41,347 nucleotides of DNA from Bacteroidota bacterium. Lineage in GTDB: Bacteria > Bacteroidota > Bacteroidia > Bacteroidales > UBA12077. A program made the position numbers and the translations under genes. The notes beneath the pieces were generated by a model. That model ran no database searches. It had not been told where the DNA came from and worked only from the letters and a program-made list of their open reading frames with translations. The stretch spans positions 1 to 41,347 of the forward strand of contig JAHLLG010000009.1 of the NCBI GenBank assembly GCA_020444275.1, read 5' to 3'. Numbering within the stretch: the first letter of the stretch is position 1; every line of letters starts with the position of its first letter. Shown here piece by piece: positions 6,607 to 15,156 of the stretch.

Positions 6607-7518
6607 CTATTTAGTTAGCTCCTGAAAAACCTCTTCCAGGCTTTTTTCTTTTTTCTGCATGGACAGAACGGCTAGTCCATTATCCACGGCAAATTTGAAG
6701 ATGTGTTGGCGGATATCCTGTTGCGATGATCCCTGTATCAGCCAGTTTTGATCATCAATTTTGGCCACTTTATCTACCAGCTCAATCTTTTCCAGATCTT
6801 CCTGCATTACTTTTTGATCAAACTCAACCACTACCGTGACAAGCTCTTCGTCTGTTTGTGAAGTGATAGAATCAATAGAATCATCAGCAACAATTTTTCC
6901 TTTATTGATGATGATAATACGGTCGCAAATAGCCTCTACTTCCTGCATAATGTGTGTAGAGAGCATTACGGTTTTTTCTTTTCCAACATCGGAAATTAAA
7001 TTTCGTATTTCAATAATCTGATTTGGATCCAATCCCGAAGTGGGCTCATCCAAAATTAATATGGAAGGATTGTGAATTAAGGCTTGCGCTAATCCTACCC
7101 GCTGTCGATAACCTTTGGAAAGGGCACCGATTTTCTTTTTTTGCTCTACGCTTAATCCGGTTTGCTTAATAATTTCTTCAATTCGGGGCTGAGTGTTTTT
7201 CCCCAGCTTATAAATACCTGCTACAAATTCGAGATATTCTTTAACATACATATCCAAATAAAGCGGATTGTTTTCGGGCAGATAACCAATATTTTTTCTG
7301 ATTTCCAGCGAATGTTCATGTAAGTCAAGATTGTTGATCTTTGCTTCGCCCGATGAAGGAGGAATAAAACCTGTAAGGATTTTCATTGTAGTTGATTTTC
7401 CTGCTCCGTTGGGTCCTACGAAACCTACAATTTCACCTGTTTTTATTTCAAAGCTGATGTTGTCAATCGCTTTTTGTTCTCCGTATATCTTGGTTAAGTT
7501 ACTTACTTGTATTGACAT
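6607..7518 (-). CDS. gldA: ABC transporter ATP-binding protein, GldA-like
   Basis: A 303-residue ABC ATPase closely resembling GldA, the ATPase of the gliding-associated GldA-GldF-GldG transporter of Bacteroidota. Walker A is GPNGAGKS at residues 35-42. The signature-region LSKGYRQRVGLAQAL and Walker B LILDEPTSGLDP follow in order, then a switch H-loop (STHIMQEVEAICD). A C-terminal domain of about 80 residues ends KSLEEVFQELT, typical of the DrrA/NatA-type group. The partners GldF and GldG are not in the window. The family contains many general ABC-2 exporter ATPases, so assignment to gliding is not certain. The SprB-like gene at the right edge is compatible with a gliding or type IX secretion background. 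Confidence 0.75.
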   Translation of the reverse strand: MSIQVSNLTKIYGEQKAIDNISFEIKTGEIVGFVGPNGAGKSTTMKILTGFIPPSSGEAKINNLDLHEHSLEIRKNIGYLPENNPLYLDMYVKEYLEFVAGIYKLGKNTQPRIEEIIKQTGLSVEQKKKIGALSKGYRQRVGLAQALIHNPSILILDEPTSGLDPNQIIEIRNLISDVGKEKTVMLSTHIMQEVEAICDRIIIINKGKIVADDSIDSITSQTDEELVTVVVEFDQKVMQEDLEKIELVDKVAKIDDQNWLIQGSSQQDIRQHIFKFAVDNGLAVLSMQKKEKSLEEVFQELTK

Positions 7519-7564
7519 TTCATTTGTTTTTAGATGATACGAAAATAGATAAATTATTAGAAAG

Positions 7565-7592
7565 TTTCAGGTTTCAAGTTTCAGGTTTCAGG
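7565..7592. repeat. Four tandem copies of a 7-bp repeat
   Basis: TTTCAGG, TTTCAAG, TTTCAGG and TTTCAGG run without interruption in the 145-bp divergent gap between gldA and ispG. They occupy the place where the upstream promoter element of ispG would lie. Confidence 0.8.
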
Positions 7593-7603
7593 TTTTCTTA
7601 GTG

Positions 7604-7611
7604 TATCTTTG
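7604..7611 (+). promoter_or_regulatory. Candidate -7 box for ispG
   Basis: TATCTTTG matches TAnnTTTG, 52 nt before the ispG ATG. No clear TTTG lies 19-21 nt upstream, because that position falls within the 7-bp tandem repeats. Confidence 0.4.
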
Positions 7612-7663
7612 TTTATTTAGTGCCTTAGTGGTAAATTACTTTTCTTTAGAAATCTAATAACAA

Positions 7664-9532
7664 ATGAAATACGAAGAAATTATACATTTATTTCAATATA
7701 GCCGGTTAAAAACAAGAGAAGTTGAGATTGGAAACATCAAAATGGGAGGTGAAAATCCTGTTCGGATTCAATCTATGACCAGTACGAATACACTAAACAC
7801 AAAAGAAACAGTTGAGCAGTCGCTCAGAATTATCAAGGCGGGTGGCGAATTAGTGAGGATTACTGCTCAAGGAGTAAAAGAAGCTGAAAATTTAAAGAGC
7901 ATAAAAAATGGAATACGCGATGCCGGATTTGATACTCCATTGGCAGCAGATATTCATTTTAACCCGAAAGCTGCTTTTAAAGCGGCAGAGATCGTTGAAA
8001 AAGTGCGCATAAACCCGGGAAATTTTGTGGATAAGCGCGCAAGCTTTACCAAAGTTGATTTTACGGATGAGGAGTATCAGGCAGAACTAGCAAAGATTGA
8101 AGAAAAATTTATTCCACTAATCAATATATGTAAGAAAAATCATACCGCGCTTCGAGTAGGAGTGAACCATGGTTCGTTGTCGGATCGGATTATGAGCAGA
8201 TATGGCGACACACCAGAAGGAATGGTAGAGTCGGCGATGGAATTTCTGCGAATTTGTGTGCAGGAAAACTTTTTGAATGTAGTTATCTCACTAAAATCGA
8301 GTAATACCAGGGTAATGGTTCATGCCAACCGATTCATGATTGCACGAATGCGTGACGAGAGAATGAATTTTCCGTTGCATTTAGGTGTTACTGAAGCAGG
8401 CGAAGGCGAAGATGGCCGGATAAAATCTGCTGTGGGAATAGGCACACTTTTAGCAGATGGAATAGGAGATACCATTCGTGTTTCGCTTACAGAACCGCCC
8501 GAAGAAGAGATTCCTGTGGCCCAAAAGCTCGCAGCGTATATTGCCGGGAGATATGATCACAAACCCATTAAGCAGGTTGATTCGATTAATGTTGATTTAT
8601 TTAACTATAATAAACGGGAAACAAAAGTTGTCGATCAGATCGGGGGAAGTAATCATCCGGTTGTTCTTGCAAAACAGGAGAGCAAAAGTGATTTGAAACC
8701 GGAATTTGTTTATGTTGGCGATCGTTTTCTCATGGATTCACATAATGAAGATTCTGTATTTATTATTGATGAAAGCGGTTGGGATCAGCATATATTTGAT
8801 CACGATAAGGTGGTTCCGCTATTTAAATCCATCAATGATTTCTATTTTTCTGAAAACCAATCGAAAAGAATTAATTTTTTGCTTTTAAATTGTAATGAGA
8901 TTAATAACGAGAGTCTTCAGAAGATCAAAAGTTTTAAGAATGTTGTTCTGATATTGGAAAGTACAAATGCGAATGGTTTTGCTGATCAGCGCGCTGCTTT
9001 TTTAAGATTAATGCACACGAATTGTGATATTCCGGTTATCATTAAAAGATCTTACAAAGAAAATGAATTGGAAGATTTACAGCTTAAATCTGCCAGTGAT
9101 ATGGGGGGGTTGTTTTTGGACGGTTTTGGCGACGGAATTTGGATTGACAATGTATCAGCACAGGGAAATATTGATGAACAAGATATTATAAATACTTCAT
9201 TCGGAATTTTACAAGCCAGTAGGGTAAGAACTTCAAAAACAGAATATATCTCGTGTCCCGGATGCGGACGAACACTTTTCGATTTACAAGAAACCACAAA
9301 AAAAATTAGAGAAAAAACATCACACCTGAAAAACCTCAAAATAGGAATAATGGGATGTATCGTAAATGGTCCGGGCGAAATGGCCGATGCCGATTATGGT
9401 TATGTAGGTGCAGGACCCGGAAAAATTACTCTTTATAAAAATAAGGAAGTTGTCAAGAAAAATATCCCCGAAGAAAAGGCTGTTGAGGAGTTGATCCAGT
9501 TGATTAAGGAAAATGGCGATTGGGTGGAATAG
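7664..9532 (+). CDS. ispG: 4-hydroxy-3-methylbut-2-enyl-diphosphate synthase (large form)
   Basis: Penultimate enzyme of the non-mevalonate (MEP) isoprenoid pathway, reducing MEcPP to HMBPP with a 4Fe-4S cluster. The 622-residue length is that of the three-domain form (TIM barrel, inserted domain, cluster domain) found in plants, Chlamydia and Bacteroidota. The N-terminal barrel contains NPVRIQSMTSTNT, GGELVRITAQG and ADIHFNPKAA. Cluster ligands are C531 and C534 (SCPGCGRTLF) and C565 (GIMGCIVNGPGEMADADYG). It is transcribed away from gldA. Its stop codon is followed within 10 nt by a REP-like hairpin with a T-tract that could end transcription. Confidence 0.97.
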   Translation: MKYEEIIHLFQYSRLKTREVEIGNIKMGGENPVRIQSMTSTNTLNTKETVEQSLRIIKAGGELVRITAQGVKEAENLKSIKNGIRDAGFDTPLAADIHFNPKAAFKAAEIVEKVRINPGNFVDKRASFTKVDFTDEEYQAELAKIEEKFIPLINICKKNHTALRVGVNHGSLSDRIMSRYGDTPEGMVESAMEFLRICVQENFLNVVISLKSSNTRVMVHANRFMIARMRDERMNFPLHLGVTEAGEGEDGRIKSAVGIGTLLADGIGDTIRVSLTEPPEEEIPVAQKLAAYIAGRYDHKPIKQVDSINVDLFNYNKRETKVVDQIGGSNHPVVLAKQESKSDLKPEFVYVGDRFLMDSHNEDSVFIIDESGWDQHIFDHDKVVPLFKSINDFYFSENQSKRINFLLLNCNEINNESLQKIKSFKNVVLILESTNANGFADQRAAFLRLMHTNCDIPVIIKRSYKENELEDLQLKSASDMGGLFLDGFGDGIWIDNVSAQGNIDEQDIINTSFGILQASRVRTSKTEYISCPGCGRTLFDLQETTKKIREKTSHLKNLKIGIMGCIVNGPGEMADADYGYVGAGPGKITLYKNKEVVKKNIPEEKAVEELIQLIKENGDWVE

Positions 9533-10179
9533 TTTCAAATGTTTCAATGACGATTGAAAGTTTTTTTAGTAAAAGAAAATATTGGAAGACTTTCTTTCGT
9601 CCGCAGGATAAAGAAACGTTTAGGGAAGGAAAAGGGAGAATTAAAATTGAACAAATTCAAACGAATGTTAAAACGTTTCATTACCATGACGATTGAACGT
9701 TTTGGAAGCAACTGAAAATTAGAATTTGGTAAACTTTAATGCTTTTTGTTGCGATAGAAAATTAAATGAGTTATTGGAATGATTTTCTTTCGTCCGAAGG
9801 ACAAGGAAACGTTTAACAATTATGGAGTAGAAATGAAATTAATAAACACAGGAAATGTTAATGTTACTGAACCTGACGTTACGATAGTGAATTATAATGG
9901 AATAATTTTCTTTCGTCCGAAAGATATCCAAACGTTTCAATGTCACGTTTCAATGTCATTACCATGACGATTGAACGTTTTGGAAGCACTTTAATGCTTT
10001 TTGTTGCGATAGAAAATTAAATGAGTAATTGGAAAGATTTTCTTTCAGGATAAAGAAACATCATGGAAAGTAGATGGAAGATTTATTAAAACTGGGTAGA
10101 GAATACTTTGGGATCGAAAGAGTTATTTTATTAATTTTAATATTAAGATAAATAATGATCTTGAATTAAATAAACTTTA
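9533..10179 (+). repeat. REP-like repeat array upstream of the RAYT gene
   Basis: No gene is seen. Three kinds of element recur. Hairpin A (AAYG, arm, GTC, loop, GAC, G, arm, GTTTT) lies at 9542-9567, 9672-9712 and 9931-9980. Hairpin B (TTTCTTTCGTCC, GAA, GGAC, GAAACG) lies at 9591-9622, 9783-9814 and 9905-9934, with a shortened form at 10038-10062. A linker D (CTTTAATGC and GCGATAGAAAATTAAAT) lies at 9733-9779 and 9988-10034. The order A-D-B gives composite units of about 130-150 bp. The copy at 9931 has its 5' arm duplicated in tandem. A small reading frame inside the array encodes the B repeat twice and is not considered a gene. Confidence 0.85.
9542..9567 (+). terminator. REP-like hairpin placed as the terminator of ispG
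   Basis: TTTCAAT (9542-9548) and ATTGAAA (9553-9559) close a GACG loop and are followed by G and seven T residues (9561-9567). It starts 10 nt after the ispG stop codon. The stem is only A-T-rich, 7 bp, so its strength is uncertain. Confidence 0.5.
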
Positions 10180-10842
10180 ATGAAACCACTACTGGAAAAC
10201 GATCGGTATTATCATATCTATAACAGGGGAAACAATTACGAAAACATATTTATTAAGGAGAAAGATTACCTTCATTTCTTGAAACTGCTTGAAATATTTA
10301 TTCTTCCTGTGGCAGATATTTATGCCTGGTGTTTAATGAAGAACCATTTTCATTTATTAGTTAGGATTAAGGAAGAAAAGGAAATTGGTTATTTAAATTC
10401 GAAGAATGCAAAATCAGAAAATCCGGAAGTAAAATGGGCAACTTACTTATTGGAAAAACCTACGAAAGAGTATAATAGAAAACCGAATGTTCTTCAGCAG
10501 TTCAAACATATCTTTAATGCATATGCAAGTTGGTTTAATATAAATCATCCAAGAAGAGGATCATTATTTGAGTTCAACTATAAACGAAAACTGGTAGAAA
10601 GTAAAAAGCAGCTAATCAATCTTATTGTTTATATTCATTGTAATCCTGTTCATCATGGTTTTGTAGATGATATTATTGAATATCCCTGGACATCTTATGA
10701 TTCCATACTTTCTGATGAGAATAGTTTTATTGACAATGTACGGATTTTGAATCTTTTTGATGATAAAGAAAACTTTAAGTATGTACATAGAACTAAAATG
10801 AACTTTTTAAATCAAGAACTGAATGGGTTGGAATTGGAATAA
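10180..10842 (+). CDS. REP-associated tyrosine transposase (RAYT, Y1/HUH superfamily)
   Basis: A 220-residue IS200-like Y1 transposase of the REP-associated type. These HUH nucleases cut single-stranded REP hairpins and are thought to spread them. The start (RYYHIYNRGNN) is typical of the family. The metal-binding HUH motif is H56-F57-H58 within MKNHFHLLVRI, and a YIHCNPVHHGF segment with Y151 as the likely catalytic tyrosine follows. PWTSY near residues 180-185 is also family-typical. The gene has no terminal inverted repeats of an ordinary insertion sequence. It is instead flanked on both sides by arrays of hairpins on the same strand, as expected for a RAYT and its REPs. The reading frame is intact, so it may be active. 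Confidence 0.92.
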   Translation: MKPLLENDRYYHIYNRGNNYENIFIKEKDYLHFLKLLEIFILPVADIYAWCLMKNHFHLLVRIKEEKEIGYLNSKNAKSENPEVKWATYLLEKPTKEYNRKPNVLQQFKHIFNAYASWFNINHPRRGSLFEFNYKRKLVESKKQLINLIVYIHCNPVHHGFVDDIIEYPWTSYDSILSDENSFIDNVRILNLFDDKENFKYVHRTKMNFLNQELNGLELE

Positions 10843-11358
10843 TGAAATAAATGTTTAACGTTAAAACGTTTCACTAGTATGACGATTGAAAGTTTTGTTT
10901 GGAAAATAAAAATATTGGAATCTTTAATGTTTCTATACACTTTTCGGTGCGATAGAAAATTAAAAAAGTAACTGGAAAGATTCTTTTTCGTCTGAATGAC
11001 AAGGAAATATGCAGGATGAAAGGAAGAGTAAAAAAAACTGAACCAATTTATACTTGTTAAAACGTTTCAATGTCCTTGCCATGACGATTGAAAGTCTTTA
11101 ATCTTCTTTATTTCCAGTAATAGACTAGCGTAAGGTAAAAATTTAAATTGATTATAAAAGATGTACCTTTCTACCATTTATTACAATGATTATGAATCTA
11201 TCAATAAGATAGAACATTAAAATGTACACGAAAGACTTTCTTTCGTCCGAAGGACAAAGTAACGTTTAGGGTAGGAAAAGAATAATTAAAAAGGCAAATT
11301 ATTTTATAAACGTTGCAATGTTCTTGCTATGACGAATGAAAGTTTTTGGGAACTTAAA
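10843..11358 (+). repeat. REP-like repeat array downstream of the RAYT gene
   Basis: No gene is seen. Hairpin A copies lie at 10865-10896, 11061-11098 and 11309-11347. The copy at 11061 is complete (TTTCAAT, GTC, 8-nt loop, GAC, G, ATTGAAA). The copies at 10865 and 11309 are degenerate. Hairpin B copies lie at 10980-11009 and 11233-11267. Linker D lies at 10921-10977, with a diverged copy at 11186-11222. The elements are in the same orientation and order as those upstream of the transposase gene. Confidence 0.8.
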
Positions 11359-11399
11359 AGTTCCTAGTTAATTGTATATATAACAAGCAACTAGGAACT
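11349..11399 (-). terminator. Inverted repeat downstream of the TonB-dependent receptor gene
   Basis: AGTTCCTAGTT (11359-11369) and AACTAGGAACT (11389-11399) are a perfect 11-bp inverted repeat. GGAACTTAAAAGTTCC (11349-11364) is an overlapping palindrome. It begins 13 nt after the receptor stop codon on the minus strand and separates that gene from the REP array. The T-tract is weak, so it could be an attenuated terminator or an RNA-stabilising hairpin. Confidence 0.5.
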
Positions 11400-11411
11400 A
11401 AGAACAAAAAC

Positions 11412-13781
11412 TTAAAACTGTATGGTATATATTACTGTCGGGAAAATAGGCAGCTGATAACCTCGTTCTACTTCCTGGGTAAAATCATCATAATATTCCA
11501 TAACGAACGCCTGATTGTTAGTGGCATTTCGGAAGTCTAACTTTAATTCGTGCGTGGTTTTTTCACGGTTTCGCCGATAGGTTAATGAAAAATTTAGCAT
11601 GAAAATATCATCTGCTCTTTGTTCGTAATAATTCGTTTCGTCGTAAACGGTATAACCATCAGCGATTGAAGCTTCCAAATCTACCGGATTATATCTGTGA
11701 CCGCCAATGTAAGAGATCATGGTGTTTACACCAATGGTTTTGTTTTTTGAGATATCGCCCACTTTCCACTCTTTACCCAATAAAATGTTTGTTGCATAAT
11801 TTCCATTGAATTTAGAGTTATGATAGACACCATCCATCGCTTTAATTTTTGATTCATATAAAGATCCGGTAATTAAAAAGTAGTAGTTGTCTGCAAAAAA
11901 CCTTTCCAGTGTTAGTTCCAAACCATAGTTGTAGCCAACGCCTTCATTCACAAGGTCGCGATTTACATAACCTCCATAGATATTATTTAGAGCAAATTTA
12001 CTATTGGGCTCGTTGGCAATGGCCAGATTATATAAGTGCTGATAATAAATTTCTGTTTTTAGGTTTACGTTTTTACTAATTCTGTTGTTATATCCTAAAA
12101 CAAAATGCATCGATTTTGATAAACCAAGATCTTTGTTTGGCATGGTGATTTCTCCGGTGGTTTCATCAGGAACCCTGGCAAAGTATGTTGAAATGCTTTC
12201 CACTTTGCTATGTAATCCAATACCAAAGCTGATCGACTGTTTCGGTGCAAATTGCCAGTCTAGACCTAAGCGGGGCTCAATGGAATTGCTATTGTTGAGT
12301 AAAAACTGCATATAATGTAAACCTGATACAACCGTTAAATCTTCAGTAACACGATATTTCCAATTGGCATAAGCCTGAACTAATCCTGCACGACCATCGG
12401 TATCAAGCTCTGTGATGAATGTTCCAGATCCGTGTGGATCTTTATCGGCAAACATTCGATAACCTAAATCGGAATAGGTAACGCCTGCTTTAATTCTATG
12501 CTGAGCATTAATTTTTGTGTTGATATTGGTTGAAGCACGCAGCGCAGTGTTTACAAATTTATCGTTGTAAGCTAAATACCAATTGCCATTGTCGAGTCTT
12601 TTATGATAATCGTTTGCATTACTTGTTCCTGATGCTGAAACATACGATGTAATAAAGGTATTCGTATTGATCGGATAAATATGTTTGATAGCTCCGAATC
12701 CGAGATCGGCGCCAAAATCAGATTTTCGGGTCAAGGAGTCTTCGTTTTCTTCTGCAAAATCTTCCTGGTAAATGCTACTTAATCCACCAAAACCCAAAAC
12801 TTGAAATGTTCCTGCCTTTTCTGTGGGTAAATGAAATTTGAATGCAACATCCTGGTATTTGGGAACACCATAATAATCTACTATTCCGGCCTGATCCAGC
12901 AAATCTAAGGATGAATATCGGTAATTGATCAGATATGATCCTTTATAATTTTTGCTGAAAGGACCTTCGAGAGTGGCCTCCATTCCAATTACTCCGAGAG
13001 ATACCGAATATTCTCTCTGTTCGTTGTTTCCATTTCGCAATTTCATGTCGAAAACACCTGAGTAGGCATTTCCATATTCGGGAGCAAATGCACCCGAAAA
13101 GAAATCGGAATTGTTTAACATCGCACTATTCAAAGCATTTATTGGTCCGCCTGTTGTTCCTTCTGTAGAGAAGTGATTCGGGTTTGGTATGTCCATACCA
13201 TCCAGTTTCCATAAAATACCTTTAGGCGAGTTTCCTCGAACTACAATGTCGTTATTACCCATGGCATCGCCAGTAACACCGGCATAACCCGAAACCATTC
13301 GCGCAGGATCGTTAAATGAACCGGCATATCTTTTCGTTTCTTCTACTGAAAAAGCTTTGGCACTTACCATGGCCATTTCGTTTAGCGGTTCTGATTTATG
13401 GCCATTCGCTGTAATCACAACATCTTCGAGCTGAATTAATGATTCCGCCAGTTCAATTTCCAAAACGATCTCTTTTCCTGATCCTACCAGAATATTGGGA
13501 ATTACCTTGTCTTCGTATCCCATACAAGTTACTTTTAAATCGATACGGCCTACATGAACATTATCGATTCGGAAATAGCCATCGACATTAGAGCTGGTTC
13601 CTTTCACCGGATCGCTATTTAAAATAATGATATTTGCACCAATTAAGGGCGATTTAGAGTCCTGATCGATTACTTTACCGCGTATGGTTTGCATTTGCAT
13701 GATTGCATCTGTTGCAAGTACATTTATAGATGTTACTACCAGTAATAGTAAGGCTGCTATAGTTCTTTTTCCTGATATCAT
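11412..13781 (-). CDS. TonB-dependent outer-membrane receptor with CarboxypepD-like domain
   Basis: A 789-residue TonB-dependent receptor. The order is a signal peptide (first about 24 residues), a CarboxypepD_reg-like domain (from IRGKVIDQDSKSPLIGANI, about residues 33-118), a plug domain (about 130-245, with DIVVRGNSPKGILWKLDGMDIPNPNHF), then a beta-barrel ending in the aromatic F expected for the assembly machinery. There is no STN signalling domain at its N terminus, although it lies at the end of a sigma/anti-sigma locus. It starts 61 nt after the repeat protein at 13843-15156 and is probably co-transcribed with it. The substrate is unknown, and there is no SusD partner. Confidence 0.92.
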   Translation of the reverse strand: MISGKRTIAALLLLVVTSINVLATDAIMQMQTIRGKVIDQDSKSPLIGANIIILNSDPVKGTSSNVDGYFRIDNVHVGRIDLKVTCMGYEDKVIPNILVGSGKEIVLEIELAESLIQLEDVVITANGHKSEPLNEMAMVSAKAFSVEETKRYAGSFNDPARMVSGYAGVTGDAMGNNDIVVRGNSPKGILWKLDGMDIPNPNHFSTEGTTGGPINALNSAMLNNSDFFSGAFAPEYGNAYSGVFDMKLRNGNNEQREYSVSLGVIGMEATLEGPFSKNYKGSYLINYRYSSLDLLDQAGIVDYYGVPKYQDVAFKFHLPTEKAGTFQVLGFGGLSSIYQEDFAEENEDSLTRKSDFGADLGFGAIKHIYPINTNTFITSYVSASGTSNANDYHKRLDNGNWYLAYNDKFVNTALRASTNINTKINAQHRIKAGVTYSDLGYRMFADKDPHGSGTFITELDTDGRAGLVQAYANWKYRVTEDLTVVSGLHYMQFLLNNSNSIEPRLGLDWQFAPKQSISFGIGLHSKVESISTYFARVPDETTGEITMPNKDLGLSKSMHFVLGYNNRISKNVNLKTEIYYQHLYNLAIANEPNSKFALNNIYGGYVNRDLVNEGVGYNYGLELTLERFFADNYYFLITGSLYESKIKAMDGVYHNSKFNGNYATNILLGKEWKVGDISKNKTIGVNTMISYIGGHRYNPVDLEASIADGYTVYDETNYYEQRADDIFMLNFSLTYRRNREKTTHELKLDFRNATNNQAFVMEYYDDFTQEVERGYQLPIFPTVIYTIQF

Positions 13782-13842
13782 GATTCCTAAAATTTAAGTA
13801 ATTCTAAATTTCGTACTTTGATTATGATTAGCACTTAAAGGT

Positions 13843-15156
13843 TTAAAATCTAATACCTGCAGTTAAACCCGGATACATTTTTACATTGGTTTCGTTATCG
13901 TACGTTTCATTAAATGTGTCGTAAGGAGTGAAGGTCGATTCGAATGCATTTCCATCATGATCTTCTAATTCCGATACATTAACATTCCAGCTGATACCAC
14001 CAAACAGTTCGGTTTTTTCAGATACCTTTTTCGAGGCTGTAATCTGCAATTTATTATTCATGTTCAACGCTTCGGTAAACCATTCATCCTCATTTATGTG
14101 GTACGATAACAGTTCAATCGCTACATTCCAGTCGTTTTTTATCGGCATCATGGTTCCAATACCATAACCCCAGCCCCAATATGTTTTATTATGATGTATG
14201 CTGGAACCGACAGAAATAATATTATAGAACCTTTTAACCCCGGTTTTAAAACTCACTACTCCGTAAAGCGTTTCGTTTGCACTGATTTCAATTGTTTTGT
14301 AACCATTTTTTACAATACTGAATACTCCGATAGGAAGACCTTTCTCTAATGAATCAACATAGTTGAAAGGTGCAAGTTGCACTCCGCTTAATGTTTTGGT
14401 ATAGTTAACAAATCCGGAAACTTGCACTCCTTTAACCTTTTCTGTGTTGATGTTTGCACAACCGGCCAGTTGAATACCATGAAGATCTCCGGCATTTATA
14501 TTAGCAAAACCAGAGATTTGCCCGGCGTCATTACCTTTAGAATAGTTAGCGGTACCGGCCAGTTGTATTTTTTGAATTTTAGATCCGGCAACATTGGCAA
14601 ATCCTGCTACCTGAGATCCGTTTAGTGAATCTATCGTAACATTGGCAAACCCCGAAAGCTGTGTTCCTTTATACGTATTATTTGCATAGTTTAAAAAACC
14701 CGCCAGTTGTACTCCGTTTCCGTTACCCATAATCATATTACCGAAACCGGCAATTTGGGTTCCCACCATATCGTTTTTTAACATACTTCCGAACCCTGAA
14801 ACTTCAATGCCATCTACACCTCCATTATATCCGGCATATAGATTGATAGATACTTTGTTTGTTATATTCCATGCGTCCAGACCGTTTGTTCCTAAGGGAG
14901 TTACAAAAGTCATCTGAAAAGGTCGTGTTTTTGTTTGCTGAGTTTTTTCTTCCTGTGCTTGTGCATTAAATCCTATAACCAGTGTAAAGATTAATGCTAA
15001 TGTCATTCCTGCTGTTTTCATTTTCATTTTATTTTTCTTGTGATAATCTTCTGCACGTTTAGCTAACATTGCGAATTGTGCCATGAGAAATAAGTTTCTT
15101 GGGACAAATCCCAAATTAATTTTCTGTTCGTTCATTTGTTTCTTATCTGTTTTCAT
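13843..15156 (-). CDS. Exported 16-residue-repeat protein (LA_2272-type surface repeats)
   Basis: A 437-residue exported protein. From about residue 118 it carries some nine tandem 15-16-residue repeats of the form GxQ(I/L/V)(A/S)GFxN, such as GVQLAGFLNYANN and GSQVAGFANVAG. The C-terminal part (about 290-437) resembles a small beta-barrel and ends in F. The clear signal peptide starts at M44 (MKMKTAGMTLALIFTLVIG, then AQAQ). M44 corresponds to a start at 15027 and is preceded by an A-rich stretch, so the 43 residues before it may not be translated. The C-terminal region is homologous to that of 15463-17490. A two-box promoter-like motif lies about 97 nt upstream of the first ATG. Function unknown; probably outer-membrane or surface. 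Confidence 0.8.
   Translation of the reverse strand: MKTDKKQMNEQKINLGFVPRNLFLMAQFAMLAKRAEDYHKKNKMKMKTAGMTLALIFTLVIGFNAQAQEEKTQQTKTRPFQMTFVTPLGTNGLDAWNITNKVSINLYAGYNGGVDGIEVSGFGSMLKNDMVGTQIAGFGNMIMGNGNGVQLAGFLNYANNTYKGTQLSGFANVTIDSLNGSQVAGFANVAGSKIQKIQLAGTANYSKGNDAGQISGFANINAGDLHGIQLAGCANINTEKVKGVQVSGFVNYTKTLSGVQLAPFNYVDSLEKGLPIGVFSIVKNGYKTIEISANETLYGVVSFKTGVKRFYNIISVGSSIHHNKTYWGWGYGIGTMMPIKNDWNVAIELLSYHINEDEWFTEALNMNNKLQITASKKVSEKTELFGGISWNVNVSELEDHDGNAFESTFTPYDTFNETYDNETNVKMYPGLTAGIRF

Noticed and set aside
9779-9967. Small protein-coding frame of 62 codons in the REP array
   Set aside because: It encodes the hairpin B repeat twice (IxFFRPKD) and ends in hairpin A. It has no leader or family similarity and is a by-product of the repeats.
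10180-10842. A complete insertion sequence around the Y1 transposase gene
   Set aside because: No second (accessory) gene and no defined left and right ends or target duplication. The flanks are multi-copy hairpins, which fits a RAYT and not an autonomous IS200-type element.
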